Part shown: piece after piece, positions 24,933-32,798 of the stretch
Numbering within the stretch: the first letter of the stretch is position 1
Layout of the letters: every line of letters starts with the position of its first letter
Source: Paraburkholderia caribensis
GTDB taxonomy: Bacteria > Pseudomonadota > Gammaproteobacteria > Burkholderiales > Burkholderiaceae
Reading direction: 5' to 3'
Assembly (NCBI RefSeq): GCF_002902945.1
Contig: NZ_CP026101.1
Coordinates: forward strand, 2,170,001 to 2,234,000
Length of the DNA: 64,000 bases
Notes under the pieces: model-generated
Database searches by the model: none
The model's input: only the letters and a program-made list of their open reading frames with translations
Told to the model about the DNA's origin: nothing
Translations under genes and position numbers: made by a program

Positions 24933-26780
24933 ATGGAAGCGACCAGGATCACCCCAGCCCGCCGGGGCTTGCTGCGCACGGCAATCGAGCGATTCCGCGC
25001 GGCCCGTCAGCCCGCGCGCACGACGGTCGCATCGGGCGCACCGGGCGCGGCTGGCTTGCCAGATGCTTCGCACGGGCTCGAACAGGCCGCGCACGCCGTC
25101 GACTTCCTCGCGCACGTGGCGCGCAATCTCACCTTTCTCTATGTTTCCGAGGCGAGCCTGCGCTTCATCGGCTATCACCGCGAATATCTGCAAACCGTCA
25201 CGCTGCACGAACTCGTCGCGCCCGGCGACGTGGCCCGCCTCGACGCCGCGCTGCGACGCGCCAACGAAAGCGGCGCCGTCGAGAAAATCACGCTGGATCT
25301 GATCAAGTCGCTGACCTATCCCGTGCCCGTCGAGTTGCGCATTGCGCGCAACTGTCACGACGGCATCGAAGGATATGCGATCGCGGGCTTCGACGTGTCG
25401 AGCTGGCGCGCGACGGAAGCGAGCCTCAAGCATCAACTGCATCACGACAACCTGACGGGCCTCGCGAACGTGCCCGCGCTCGTCGAGGAAATGCGTCACG
25501 CGCAGCAGAAGGCGGACGCGACGGGCAAGTCGGCCGCCCTGCTGCTGCTCGATCTCGACGACTACCAGCGCGTGAACCGCGCGCTCGGCTACGACGCCGG
25601 CGACGAAATGCTGCGCGACACCGCGCGCCGCCTGTCCAACATGACGACGCAAGGCGAAGTGATCGCGCGCATTTCCAGCGACGAGTTCGCGATCCTGCTG
25701 CCGCCCGCGCACGCGCGCGCCGACACCGCGATCGCCGCCGAAGCACTCGCGCGGCGTCTGTTGACGGCGATCCAGCAACCGTACACGTTCAACCGCCAGC
25801 CGGTGCACCTGTCGGCGAGCGTCGGCATCGCGCTGTATCCCGACACGCAGCACGCGGGCGAATCGGCCGAACCCGCACCGCGCGACAGCCAGCTATTGCG
25901 CTGGGCCGATCATGCGCTGGCGCGCGCGAAAGCCGCGGGCGGCAACACGCTCGCGTTCTACGTGCCCGACGACAGCCCCGCCGACGCCGAGCGCCTGAAG
26001 CTCGAATCGGACCTGTACGACGGCGTGCGCAACGGCGAGTTCTCGCTGCACTTCCAGCCCATCACGAGCAGTCAGTCGCACGGCGTGGTCGGCGTCGAGG
26101 CGTTGATTCGCTGGCAGCATCCCGTCCACGGGCTCGTGCCGCCGTCGATGTTCATCCCGCTCGCCGAATCCGTCGGCCTCATCAACTACCTGGGCAACTG
26201 GGTGCTGAAGGCCGCGTGCATGCAGTTGATCCGCTGGGACATACAGGGCATCCGGCTGCAATACGTCGCGGTCAACGTCTCGCCGCAGCAGTTCCGCGAT
26301 CCGCGCTTCAAGGAAAGCGTGCGCGAAGCGATCGCGCTCACGGGCATCGATCCGCACCGGCTCGTGTTCGAGATCACGGAAAGCCTGCTGATGCACGACC
26401 CGCAGCACGCAACCGCGTTGCTCGAAGAACTCACGGGCCTCGGCATCCGCTTCGCGGTCGACGACTTCGGCACGGGCTATTCGAGCCTCGCCTATCTGCA
26501 ACGCTTCCCGCTCGCGAAACTGAAAATCGACCGGAGTTTCGTGGAGAATCTGTTAACCTCGCGCAACGATCAGGCGATCGTCAGCGCCGTCGTGGGCCTC
26601 GCGCAAACGCTCGATCTCGAACTCGTCGCCGAAGGCGTCGAAACGGAAGCGCAGCGTGAACTGCTCACCGAGATGGGCTGCGGTCACATTCAGGGCTGGC
26701 TCGTCTGCAAGGCGCTCCCATCGGAAGAACTCGCACAGCGCTTCGCATCGCGCGCGCTTCACGTGCATGGTGAAGCGTGA
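24933..26780 (+). CDS. PAS-GGDEF-EAL protein, probable c-di-GMP phosphodiesterase
   Basis: A 615-residue cytoplasmic protein: a PAS-like sensor (about 50-155), a GGDEF domain (about 170-345) and an EAL domain (about 355-605). The GGDEF signature is degenerate (RISSDEFAIL, SSDEF), so cyclase activity is unlikely. The EAL domain keeps the required residues: GVEALIRW, FEITESLL, VDDFGTGYSSLAYLQRFP, LKIDRSFV and LVAEGVET. The protein therefore most likely lowers c-di-GMP, with the GGDEF part possibly serving as a GTP sensor. It is divergent from the EAL-HDOD gene; the 307-bp gap (24626-24932) should contain both promoters. Confidence 0.9.
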   Translation: MEATRITPARRGLLRTAIERFRAARQPARTTVASGAPGAAGLPDASHGLEQAAHAVDFLAHVARNLTFLYVSEASLRFIGYHREYLQTVTLHELVAPGDVARLDAALRRANESGAVEKITLDLIKSLTYPVPVELRIARNCHDGIEGYAIAGFDVSSWRATEASLKHQLHHDNLTGLANVPALVEEMRHAQQKADATGKSAALLLLDLDDYQRVNRALGYDAGDEMLRDTARRLSNMTTQGEVIARISSDEFAILLPPAHARADTAIAAEALARRLLTAIQQPYTFNRQPVHLSASVGIALYPDTQHAGESAEPAPRDSQLLRWADHALARAKAAGGNTLAFYVPDDSPADAERLKLESDLYDGVRNGEFSLHFQPITSSQSHGVVGVEALIRWQHPVHGLVPPSMFIPLAESVGLINYLGNWVLKAACMQLIRWDIQGIRLQYVAVNVSPQQFRDPRFKESVREAIALTGIDPHRLVFEITESLLMHDPQHATALLEELTGLGIRFAVDDFGTGYSSLAYLQRFPLAKLKIDRSFVENLLTSRNDQAIVSAVVGLAQTLDLELVAEGVETEAQRELLTEMGCGHIQGWLVCKALPSEELAQRFASRALHVHGEA

Positions 26781-26865
26781 CAGACATGACGCGTGTTGAT
26801 ACCAGGCACAGTTCTCGTCACGACTTGCCGCTCACTGGAACTTGTATGGCTCTTGCGGGACTCTC

Positions 26866-28323
26866 ATGCTAAAGGCTGCGCTGCTTGACCGGCTCTGGGC
26901 TCGCATGAACGAGCGCGGCGACTTCCCGATGCTGCAGCAGTCGCTCCGCTCGACGATGGCCGCGATGAATAACGACGACCTCGATTTCAGCGCCCTCGTG
27001 CAGATCGTGCTCTCCGACTTCGCGCTGACACAGAAGGTGCTGCGTCTCGCGAATTCGGCGATGTACATGGCGTTCGGCGGCAACATCACGACGGTTTCGC
27101 GGGCACTGATGGTGCTCGGCATGGATGCCGTCGGGCATCTCGTGGTCGGACTGAAGATCGTCGATCACTTTCATCACAGCGCGCCGCGCCGCATCGACGC
27201 GAAGCTCGAACTCAACCGCACCATGCTGTCGGGCTGCGTGGCCCGCAAGCTCACCGAGCGCGGCGATCTGCGCGACGGCGAAGAGGCGGTAGTCTGCACG
27301 CTGATGCGCCAGATCGGCAAGCTGCTCGTGGTGTTCTACCTGGATGCCGAGTGGGACCATATTCGCCGCCAGATCGATACGGGCATGGGCGAGAACGAAG
27401 CCTGCGAAACCGTGCTCGGCGTGACGTTCCATGAAATCGGCCTCGAAGCGGCGTCGCGCTGGCGCTTGCCGGAGATGATCCGCGTCGGCATGACCGAGTT
27501 CGACCCGCTGCAGGACGACGAGCCGCGTCAGGTGCAGTGGCTGCGCGCGATCACGAACTACTCGACGGAAGTCGCGAACGTGCTCACGCAGCCGCATCTG
27601 CCTCAGGCGCAGCGCGACGTGCGCATCGCCGAGCTGGCGCAGCGCTACGGCCGCACGCTCAACACAGAGCCCGAAGTGCTCGTCGACATGAGCCTGACGC
27701 TCGCCGAAGAAGAGACCCGCGACGGCGTGATGCGCGAGATCTTCGAACTGCGCGCGAATGCCGATGCGATCGCGCGCGAAGCGCTCGACCCGGAGTCGTG
27801 CATCCGCGCAGGGGTCGGCGAACTGCAGGCGCTGCCGAGCGACAGCGGACTTGCACCCGCGCTGGCGATGGCGTCGGAAACGGTGCTCGCGGGTTTGCAG
27901 TTCGAGCGCACCGTCGTATTCGTGCGCCATGGCAGCGGCATCTTCAAGGCGACGATGGGCTTCGGCGCGAAGATCGAAGCCGCGCTGCCGAAGCTCAGCT
28001 TCGCAACTGCCTTCGCGCCCGACGTGTTCCATCTCGCGATCGCGAACTCGGTCGGCATCTTCATCGAGAATGCGCGCGATCCGAAGATGTATGCGCGCCT
28101 GCCCGACTGGTATCGCCGCGCCTTCGAAGGCGTGCATTCGTTCGTGCTGCTGCCCGTGGTGCTGGAAAACAAGTCGACGGTCGCCCTGCTCTATGGCGAC
28201 TGGGCGCATCATGACGTGCGGCGCCGCATCTCGCAGCGGGAAATGGCCGCGCTCAACGAACTGGCGCGCGAGTTGGGCCGGTTCTTCGCGCATGCGCCCG
28301 TGAGCGAAGTCGAAACGCTCTAA
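26866..28323 (+). CDS. HDOD domain protein with C-terminal GAF-like region
   Basis: A 485-residue protein with an HDOD domain at about residues 10-215 (DFSALVQIVLSDFALTQKVLRLANSAMYMAFGGNITTVSRALMVLGMDAVGHLVVGLK). It lacks the HD metal dyad of true phosphohydrolases, as is normal for HDOD proteins. The last 180 residues (ASETVLAGLQFERTVVFVRHGSGIFKATMGFG and HSFVLLPVVLENKSTVALLYGDW) resemble a GAF sensory domain. Such proteins act as regulatory adaptors in motility and c-di-GMP networks. The ATG at 26866 is 85 bp after the GGDEF-EAL gene, so the two may be cotranscribed. Confidence 0.85.
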   Translation: MLKAALLDRLWARMNERGDFPMLQQSLRSTMAAMNNDDLDFSALVQIVLSDFALTQKVLRLANSAMYMAFGGNITTVSRALMVLGMDAVGHLVVGLKIVDHFHHSAPRRIDAKLELNRTMLSGCVARKLTERGDLRDGEEAVVCTLMRQIGKLLVVFYLDAEWDHIRRQIDTGMGENEACETVLGVTFHEIGLEAASRWRLPEMIRVGMTEFDPLQDDEPRQVQWLRAITNYSTEVANVLTQPHLPQAQRDVRIAELAQRYGRTLNTEPEVLVDMSLTLAEEETRDGVMREIFELRANADAIAREALDPESCIRAGVGELQALPSDSGLAPALAMASETVLAGLQFERTVVFVRHGSGIFKATMGFGAKIEAALPKLSFATAFAPDVFHLAIANSVGIFIENARDPKMYARLPDWYRRAFEGVHSFVLLPVVLENKSTVALLYGDWAHHDVRRRISQREMAALNELARELGRFFAHAPVSEVETL

Positions 28324-28351
28324 CGAAAGACGCGCCCGCTTCCATCGACCT

Positions 28352-28377
28352 GCGCGGCTCGTGCGTTCGAGCCGCGC
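28352..28377. terminator. Hairpin between convergent genes
   Basis: GCGCGGCTC-N8-GAGCCGCGC, a 9-bp perfect stem, placed between the stops of the HDOD gene (28323) and the EAL-HDOD gene (28389). There is no clear T-run on either side, so its strength is uncertain. Confidence 0.45.
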
Positions 28378-28388
28378 GTTCTCCCGTA

Positions 28389-29738
28389 TCAGTCCTCCAG
28401 CCGCTCCAGCCCCGTCGCCTCGGCGCTGCGGTCGGCGACGCCCGCCCATGCGGCCGAGACGAGGCCCATTTGCGCGACATCGAGCGCTTGCAAACCGTCG
28501 AGCCGCTCGCACGCGCTTTCGACGTCGGCCCATGCGCCGCGTTCGAGCGCCTCGACCACCGTCAGCAACGTGCCCAGCACGCCTTCGCGCAACAGGATCG
28601 CGTCGCGGATCGGCTTGGACAGCACCAACACATTGAGCGTGTGTTCGAGCGAACCGCCGAACACCGAGTCGACGAACGAGAACACGCCCGTGAGAAAGGC
28701 CGCGTCGGTTTCGTCGCGCCCCGCTTCGGGCAGACGCTGGACGGCCAGTTCCATGAAGCGCGCGCGCGTTGCGGCGAGTTGCAGCAGCGGATCGTCTTCG
28801 AGCGCGACCTTGCGGCCGTCCGCGTACAGCAGCAGTTGGGTCCAGCGCGCGATGCGGTTCGTGCCCGTCGCATTGATCGCTTCGCGCAAGGTCGTGACCT
28901 TGCGGCCCATCGCGAGGCCGCTCGAATTGGCAAGACGCATCAGATGCATCACCAGCACCGGGTTCAGTTTCAGCTCGGCTTCGAGCTGCGCGACGGTCGG
29001 CTCGCCGCCGAGAAGTTGCAGCAGATTCAACAGAGCGTGGCGCGGCGCGCTGACCTTGCGCGCGGCCGCGCCCTGCGGATGCGCGAAGTAATAGCCCTGA
29101 AAGCGGTCGAAGCCGAGATCGAGCGCCTGCCCGTACACTTCCTGCGATTCGACGCCCTGCGCGATCAACAGCTTGCCCGCCGATTTCAGCACGCTCGCGA
29201 ACTTGGGAAGCATGGCTTGCGGGATGCGATGCATGTCGATCTTCACGGCGTCGGCATACGGCAGCAGACGCGCGAAGGTGTCGTTGGCCTGTGCGACGTT
29301 GTCGATCACGAAGCGATAGCGGCGGCCATGCAGCTCGACGATGCGGGAGATCAGTTGATCGTCCGCGACGATGTCGGGCGGCAGTTCCAACATCAAGCGC
29401 TCGGCGGGCAGGCTGCGGATCGCGTCGTCGAACAACAGGTCGCGCGTGACGGGCAGATAGCCGGGATGATTGGCGAGCGCCGCGCGCACGTCGGGCTGCA
29501 GGACCGCGTGGATGATGGATTCGGCCCGGCGGGTTTGCGCTTCTGGCTGTTCGCCGCCCGCTTCCTGATCGCCGGACCCGGCGGCGGGCGCCTCATATAG
29601 CTTGAGTTCGAACGCGCACAACATGTTGTCGCGGTTCAGGATGGGCTGACGGGCAAACGAAACGTTTGCGCGCGCGGCCTGCGCAAAGCCCGGAACGTCT
29701 TCTGCCTGGCGTTCCTCAGCGACTGCGGTGGTGGTCAT
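28389..29738 (-). CDS. EAL-HDOD signalling protein, second paralogue
   Basis: A 449-residue protein with the same architecture as the one at 23303: EAL (about 25-245), then HDOD (about 250-440). The EAL domain is further degraded, with CAFELKLYEA in place of EALLR and no DDFGTG, and carries a Gly/Gln/Glu insertion (AAGSGDQEAGGEQPEAQTR) near residue 55. The HDOD core is LVMHLMRLANSSGLAMGRKVTTLREAINATGTNRIARWTQLLLYADG. The ATG at 29738 follows AGGGGAC at good distance; the longer open frame to 29993 is not supported. Duplication with divergence suggests two related but non-identical inputs. Confidence 0.87.
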   Translation of the reverse strand: MTTTAVAEERQAEDVPGFAQAARANVSFARQPILNRDNMLCAFELKLYEAPAAGSGDQEAGGEQPEAQTRRAESIIHAVLQPDVRAALANHPGYLPVTRDLLFDDAIRSLPAERLMLELPPDIVADDQLISRIVELHGRRYRFVIDNVAQANDTFARLLPYADAVKIDMHRIPQAMLPKFASVLKSAGKLLIAQGVESQEVYGQALDLGFDRFQGYYFAHPQGAAARKVSAPRHALLNLLQLLGGEPTVAQLEAELKLNPVLVMHLMRLANSSGLAMGRKVTTLREAINATGTNRIARWTQLLLYADGRKVALEDDPLLQLAATRARFMELAVQRLPEAGRDETDAAFLTGVFSFVDSVFGGSLEHTLNVLVLSKPIRDAILLREGVLGTLLTVVEALERGAWADVESACERLDGLQALDVAQMGLVSAAWAGVADRSAEATGLERLED

Positions 29739-29972
29739 TCCGGTCCCCTGTCCGGCCAGCGTTCGCGCTTCGTTGCTTGCGCTGGTCCCATGCAAGTAGT
29801 TGCGGCGAAGCATCGTGCTTCGTGCTCTCGTCTGTTGAGTTTCGTACTGGCGGCTTGATCCGGCATGCCTCGCTGCCCCCGGCATGTCGGGCCGTCTTTC
29901 CCCGTGGGCAGATTTTAGCGCACGCCGCCATGTGCAGGAGCATGAAGAAGCTAAAAAAGACTGGAAAAACAA

Positions 29973-30005
29973 GGGCAAAAAAAACGGCCGCATGAAGCGG
30001 CCGTT
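29973..30005 (-). terminator. Intrinsic terminator of the amino-acid binding protein gene
   Basis: On the minus strand AACGGCCGC-N5-GCGGCCGTT is followed by a T-run (complement of the A-run at 29977-29984). It ends the transcript of the gene at 30051-30851, 46 bp after its stop. Confidence 0.8.
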
Positions 30006-30050
30006 TCGACGTTCGACGCCGGCGCGACAATCCGCGCCGCACGAAATGCA

Positions 30051-30851
30051 TTACTTCAATGTGACCTTGACGTCGAAATACTTCGCTGCGAGCTTGTCGA
30101 TCGTGCCGTCGGCTTTCAGTTCCTTGAGTGCCTGGTTGACGGCGTCCTTCAGCTGAGCGTCGCCCTTGCGCAGACCGAAGCCCACGCCCGAACCGAGCAG
30201 CTTTTCATCCGACACGGCCGGGCCCGCAAATTCGAATCCTGCTCCTTGCGGCTTCTTGAGGAAGCCCTTCGAGGCCGCTTCCGCGTCCTGGAACGACGCG
30301 TCGAGACGTCCGGCGACGAGGTCGGCATAGACCTGGTCCTGGGTCTGATACGGAATCACGTCGACGCCTGCGGGCGCCCACTTCGCCTTCGCGTAGGTTT
30401 CCTGGATCGTGCCCTGCAGCACGCCGACGTGCTTGCCCTTCAGCGATGCCGCTGTCGGCTGCAGGCCGCTGCCCTTCTTCGCGATCATCTGGTTGGGAAT
30501 CACGTAGATGGGATCGGTGAAGTCGATGACGGCGCGGCGCTGGTCGGTGATCGACATGTCCGAGTTGATCGCGTTGAACTTGCGGGCCTGGAGCGCGGGA
30601 ATCAGACCGTCGAACGCATTCTCGACCCATACGCACTTCGCCTTGAGCTTCGCGCAGACGGCGTTGCCGATGTCGATGTCGAAGCCCTGCAACTCGCCGG
30701 CGGGCGACTTCGATTCGAACGGCGCATACGACGCCTCGACGCCGAAGCGGATTTCCTTGATCTCCGCCGCGGTTGCGGCCGTTGCCGTCGCTGCCATCAG
30801 GGTGCCCGCCACTGCGGCGAGCGCGGCCATCTTTTGCCAACTCATTTTCAT
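30051..30851 (-). CDS. Periplasmic basic amino acid binding protein (AotJ/HisJ-like)
   Basis: A 266-residue substrate-binding protein for an ABC importer, with a signal peptide (MKMSWQKMAALAAVAGTLMAATATAATAAE). The mature protein begins KEIRFGVEASYAPFESKSPAGELQGFDIDIGNAVCAKL, and includes NAINSDMSITDQRRAVIDFTDPIY and HVGVLQGTIQETYAKAKWAPAGVDV. This is the HisJ/LAO/AotJ pattern for lysine, arginine, ornithine or histidine; a C-terminal DGTIDKLAAKYFD agrees. No permease is adjacent. The AotQMP components of this window lie 18 kb away without a binding protein of their own, so this may be their missing partner (inference). GAGGAAAG precedes the ATG at 30851. Confidence 0.88.
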   Translation of the reverse strand: MKMSWQKMAALAAVAGTLMAATATAATAAEIKEIRFGVEASYAPFESKSPAGELQGFDIDIGNAVCAKLKAKCVWVENAFDGLIPALQARKFNAINSDMSITDQRRAVIDFTDPIYVIPNQMIAKKGSGLQPTAASLKGKHVGVLQGTIQETYAKAKWAPAGVDVIPYQTQDQVYADLVAGRLDASFQDAEAASKGFLKKPQGAGFEFAGPAVSDEKLLGSGVGFGLRKGDAQLKDAVNQALKELKADGTIDKLAAKYFDVKVTLK

Positions 30852-31223
30852 CAAAGCTTTCCTCAAGAAGTGCTGGTGGGCGGAATGCCCCGCCTCGGGC
30901 ATGCCGCGATCATGGGCACGCCAAAAATACGGTTCAAACGCCGTCGTCCGGTTTGGTGCGACGCACAAGGCAACGCGAGCGCGGGATTTTACAGGGTCTT
31001 CCCCGGCGGCCCGTCGAGTGCACCGGTTTTGCATTGCGTGGTGCGCTGATCGAGATCGGTTCAAATCAGAAAAATCCTGTCGCAACGACGCAATCCTCCT
31101 TAGGAAATTCGCCGGCACACAGGAAACAGCTTGAGGTTTTGATGCGAATCTGTCGACGGATTCAGATAACCGGATGCGGGATTTGCTTGTGGCGCATCAG
31201 CCTACCCGGCGACGCAGGATGGC

Positions 31224-31265
31224 GCAATACGCCTTTAGTCTAATACGTAAGTTACTTCGTATTGC
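31224..31265 (+). promoter_or_regulatory. Cluster of AATACG dyads upstream of the sulfatase maturase gene
   Basis: GCAATACG (31224-31231) is exactly complementary to CGTATTGC (31258-31265), and AATACG recurs at 31242-31247, making the near-perfect dyad AATACGtAAGT-t-ACTTCGTATT (31242-31263). It lies in the 536-bp divergent interval 30852-31387, which is AT-rich near the maturase gene. Operator function is inferred from symmetry and position. Confidence 0.5.
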
Positions 31266-31387
31266 GTATGATATTTTCAATAAGGATTCCGACATTATAT
31301 TTTTACGAAAATCGTGTCGGCACTCCACGTAATTCAAGCAATTCACGCCTCCGAGCAGACACCGCGAATCTTCGAGCATCGACTGCA

Positions 31388-32674
31388 ATGAAACACAGCA
31401 CGGCCATTCCGCTGACACCACTAGCGACCAGCTTGGGCGACGTCGACGCGCCGCCATCGGGCCCGCGCTTCAAGCGGCGTTTTCACGTCATGGCCAAGCC
31501 AACCGGGTCGGCGTGCAATCTCGATTGCACGTATTGCTTCTATCTGCACAAGGAACAGCTGCTCGACCAGCGCCGCGGTAATTTCATGAACGACCGGACG
31601 CTGGAAACGTTCATCCGTCAATACATCGAAGCGCAGGACGGCGAGCAGATCGTCTTTTCGTGGCAAGGCGGCGAGCCGACGCTCATGGGGCTCGAATTCT
31701 TTCGCAAGGTCGTCCTTCTGCAGGAGAAGTACAAGAGCGCAGGCCAGCGCATTGAAAACAACCTGCAAACCAACGGCACCGCGCTCGACGACGCGTGGTG
31801 CGCGTTTCTCAAGCAGCACGATTTTCTCGTCGGTCTGTCCATCGACGGGCCGCGCGAACTGCACGACGCCTACCGCGTGTCGCGCTCGGGCAAGCCCACG
31901 TTCGACAGGGTCATGCGGGGACTCGAATGCATCCACCGTCACGGAGTCGCCTTCAACGCGCTCGCCGTGATCAACCGGCTCAATGCGCGCAGACCGACCG
32001 ACGTCTATCGCTTCCTCACGCGAGAAGTCGGCGCGACTTACCTGCAGTTCAATCCGTGCGTCGAGGCCAGGACATTCAAGCAGGTCGCGCCGCAATTCTG
32101 GGACGAGGCATCGATTCCTGTGGTCGGCACCGAAAGGGCGAAACCGGGCGCGGCGGATTCCGTCGTCACCGACTGGTCCGTCGACCCCGACGACTGGGGC
32201 TATTTCCTGAGCCGTACGTTCGACGAGTGGTATCGCGAGGATCTCGGCAGGGTGCTGGTCAACCTTTTCGAAACGGCCGTCGCGCAGACCATGGGCCTGC
32301 CCTCGCAGCTTTGCATCACCGCGCCTTTTTGCGGCAAGGGGCTCGCCATGGAGCACGATGGCCGGGTCTACTCCTGCGATCACTACGTCTACCCCGAATA
32401 CGAACTCGGCGACATCTTCAGCCACCCGCTTCATCACGTTGCGTTTTCCGAGCGCCAGAAAGCCTTCGGCTTCGGCAAGAAGGACACCCTTCCGAAGTAC
32501 TGCCTGCAATGTCCGCACCTGAACCTGTGCTGGGGCGAATGTCCGAAGAACCGGCTCGTACGCGCGCCGGACGGCGAGCCCGGACTCAACTATCTATGCC
32601 CGGGGATCAGGCAGTTTCACGCGCATGCGGGCCCAAGGCTGCGGCAGATCGCCCGGGGCCTGCGCGCCGGATAG
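31388..32674 (+). CDS. Anaerobic sulfatase-maturating enzyme (radical SAM/SPASM)
   Basis: A 428-residue radical SAM enzyme that oxidises the active-site Ser or Cys of sulfatases to formylglycine. The radical SAM cluster motif is Cys43-x3-Cys47-x2-Cys50 in GSACNLDCTYCFYLHKE, followed by SWQGGEPTLMG. The C-terminal SPASM/twitch region carries further cysteines: CGKGLAMEHDGRVYSCDHYVYPEYELGDI and YCLQCPHLNLCWGECPKNR, as expected for two auxiliary 4Fe-4S clusters. The sulfatase gene follows 124 bp downstream, and that protein has a serine-type motif only this enzyme class can modify. The ATG at 31388 is chosen; the frame is open back to 31262. Confidence 0.93.
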   Translation: MKHSTAIPLTPLATSLGDVDAPPSGPRFKRRFHVMAKPTGSACNLDCTYCFYLHKEQLLDQRRGNFMNDRTLETFIRQYIEAQDGEQIVFSWQGGEPTLMGLEFFRKVVLLQEKYKSAGQRIENNLQTNGTALDDAWCAFLKQHDFLVGLSIDGPRELHDAYRVSRSGKPTFDRVMRGLECIHRHGVAFNALAVINRLNARRPTDVYRFLTREVGATYLQFNPCVEARTFKQVAPQFWDEASIPVVGTERAKPGAADSVVTDWSVDPDDWGYFLSRTFDEWYREDLGRVLVNLFETAVAQTMGLPSQLCITAPFCGKGLAMEHDGRVYSCDHYVYPEYELGDIFSHPLHHVAFSERQKAFGFGKKDTLPKYCLQCPHLNLCWGECPKNRLVRAPDGEPGLNYLCPGIRQFHAHAGPRLRQIARGLRAG

Positions 32675-32798
32675 CGGGACCCGCCCGTCATCCACGCGTT
32701 CAAACAGAAAGCGGATGGAAATTCGTCTGCGTCGCCTCCTGCCAACTCGTCTTCGCAGGAGATTCAAGTGCTGCACCCATAGCCAACAAGAGCAACCA

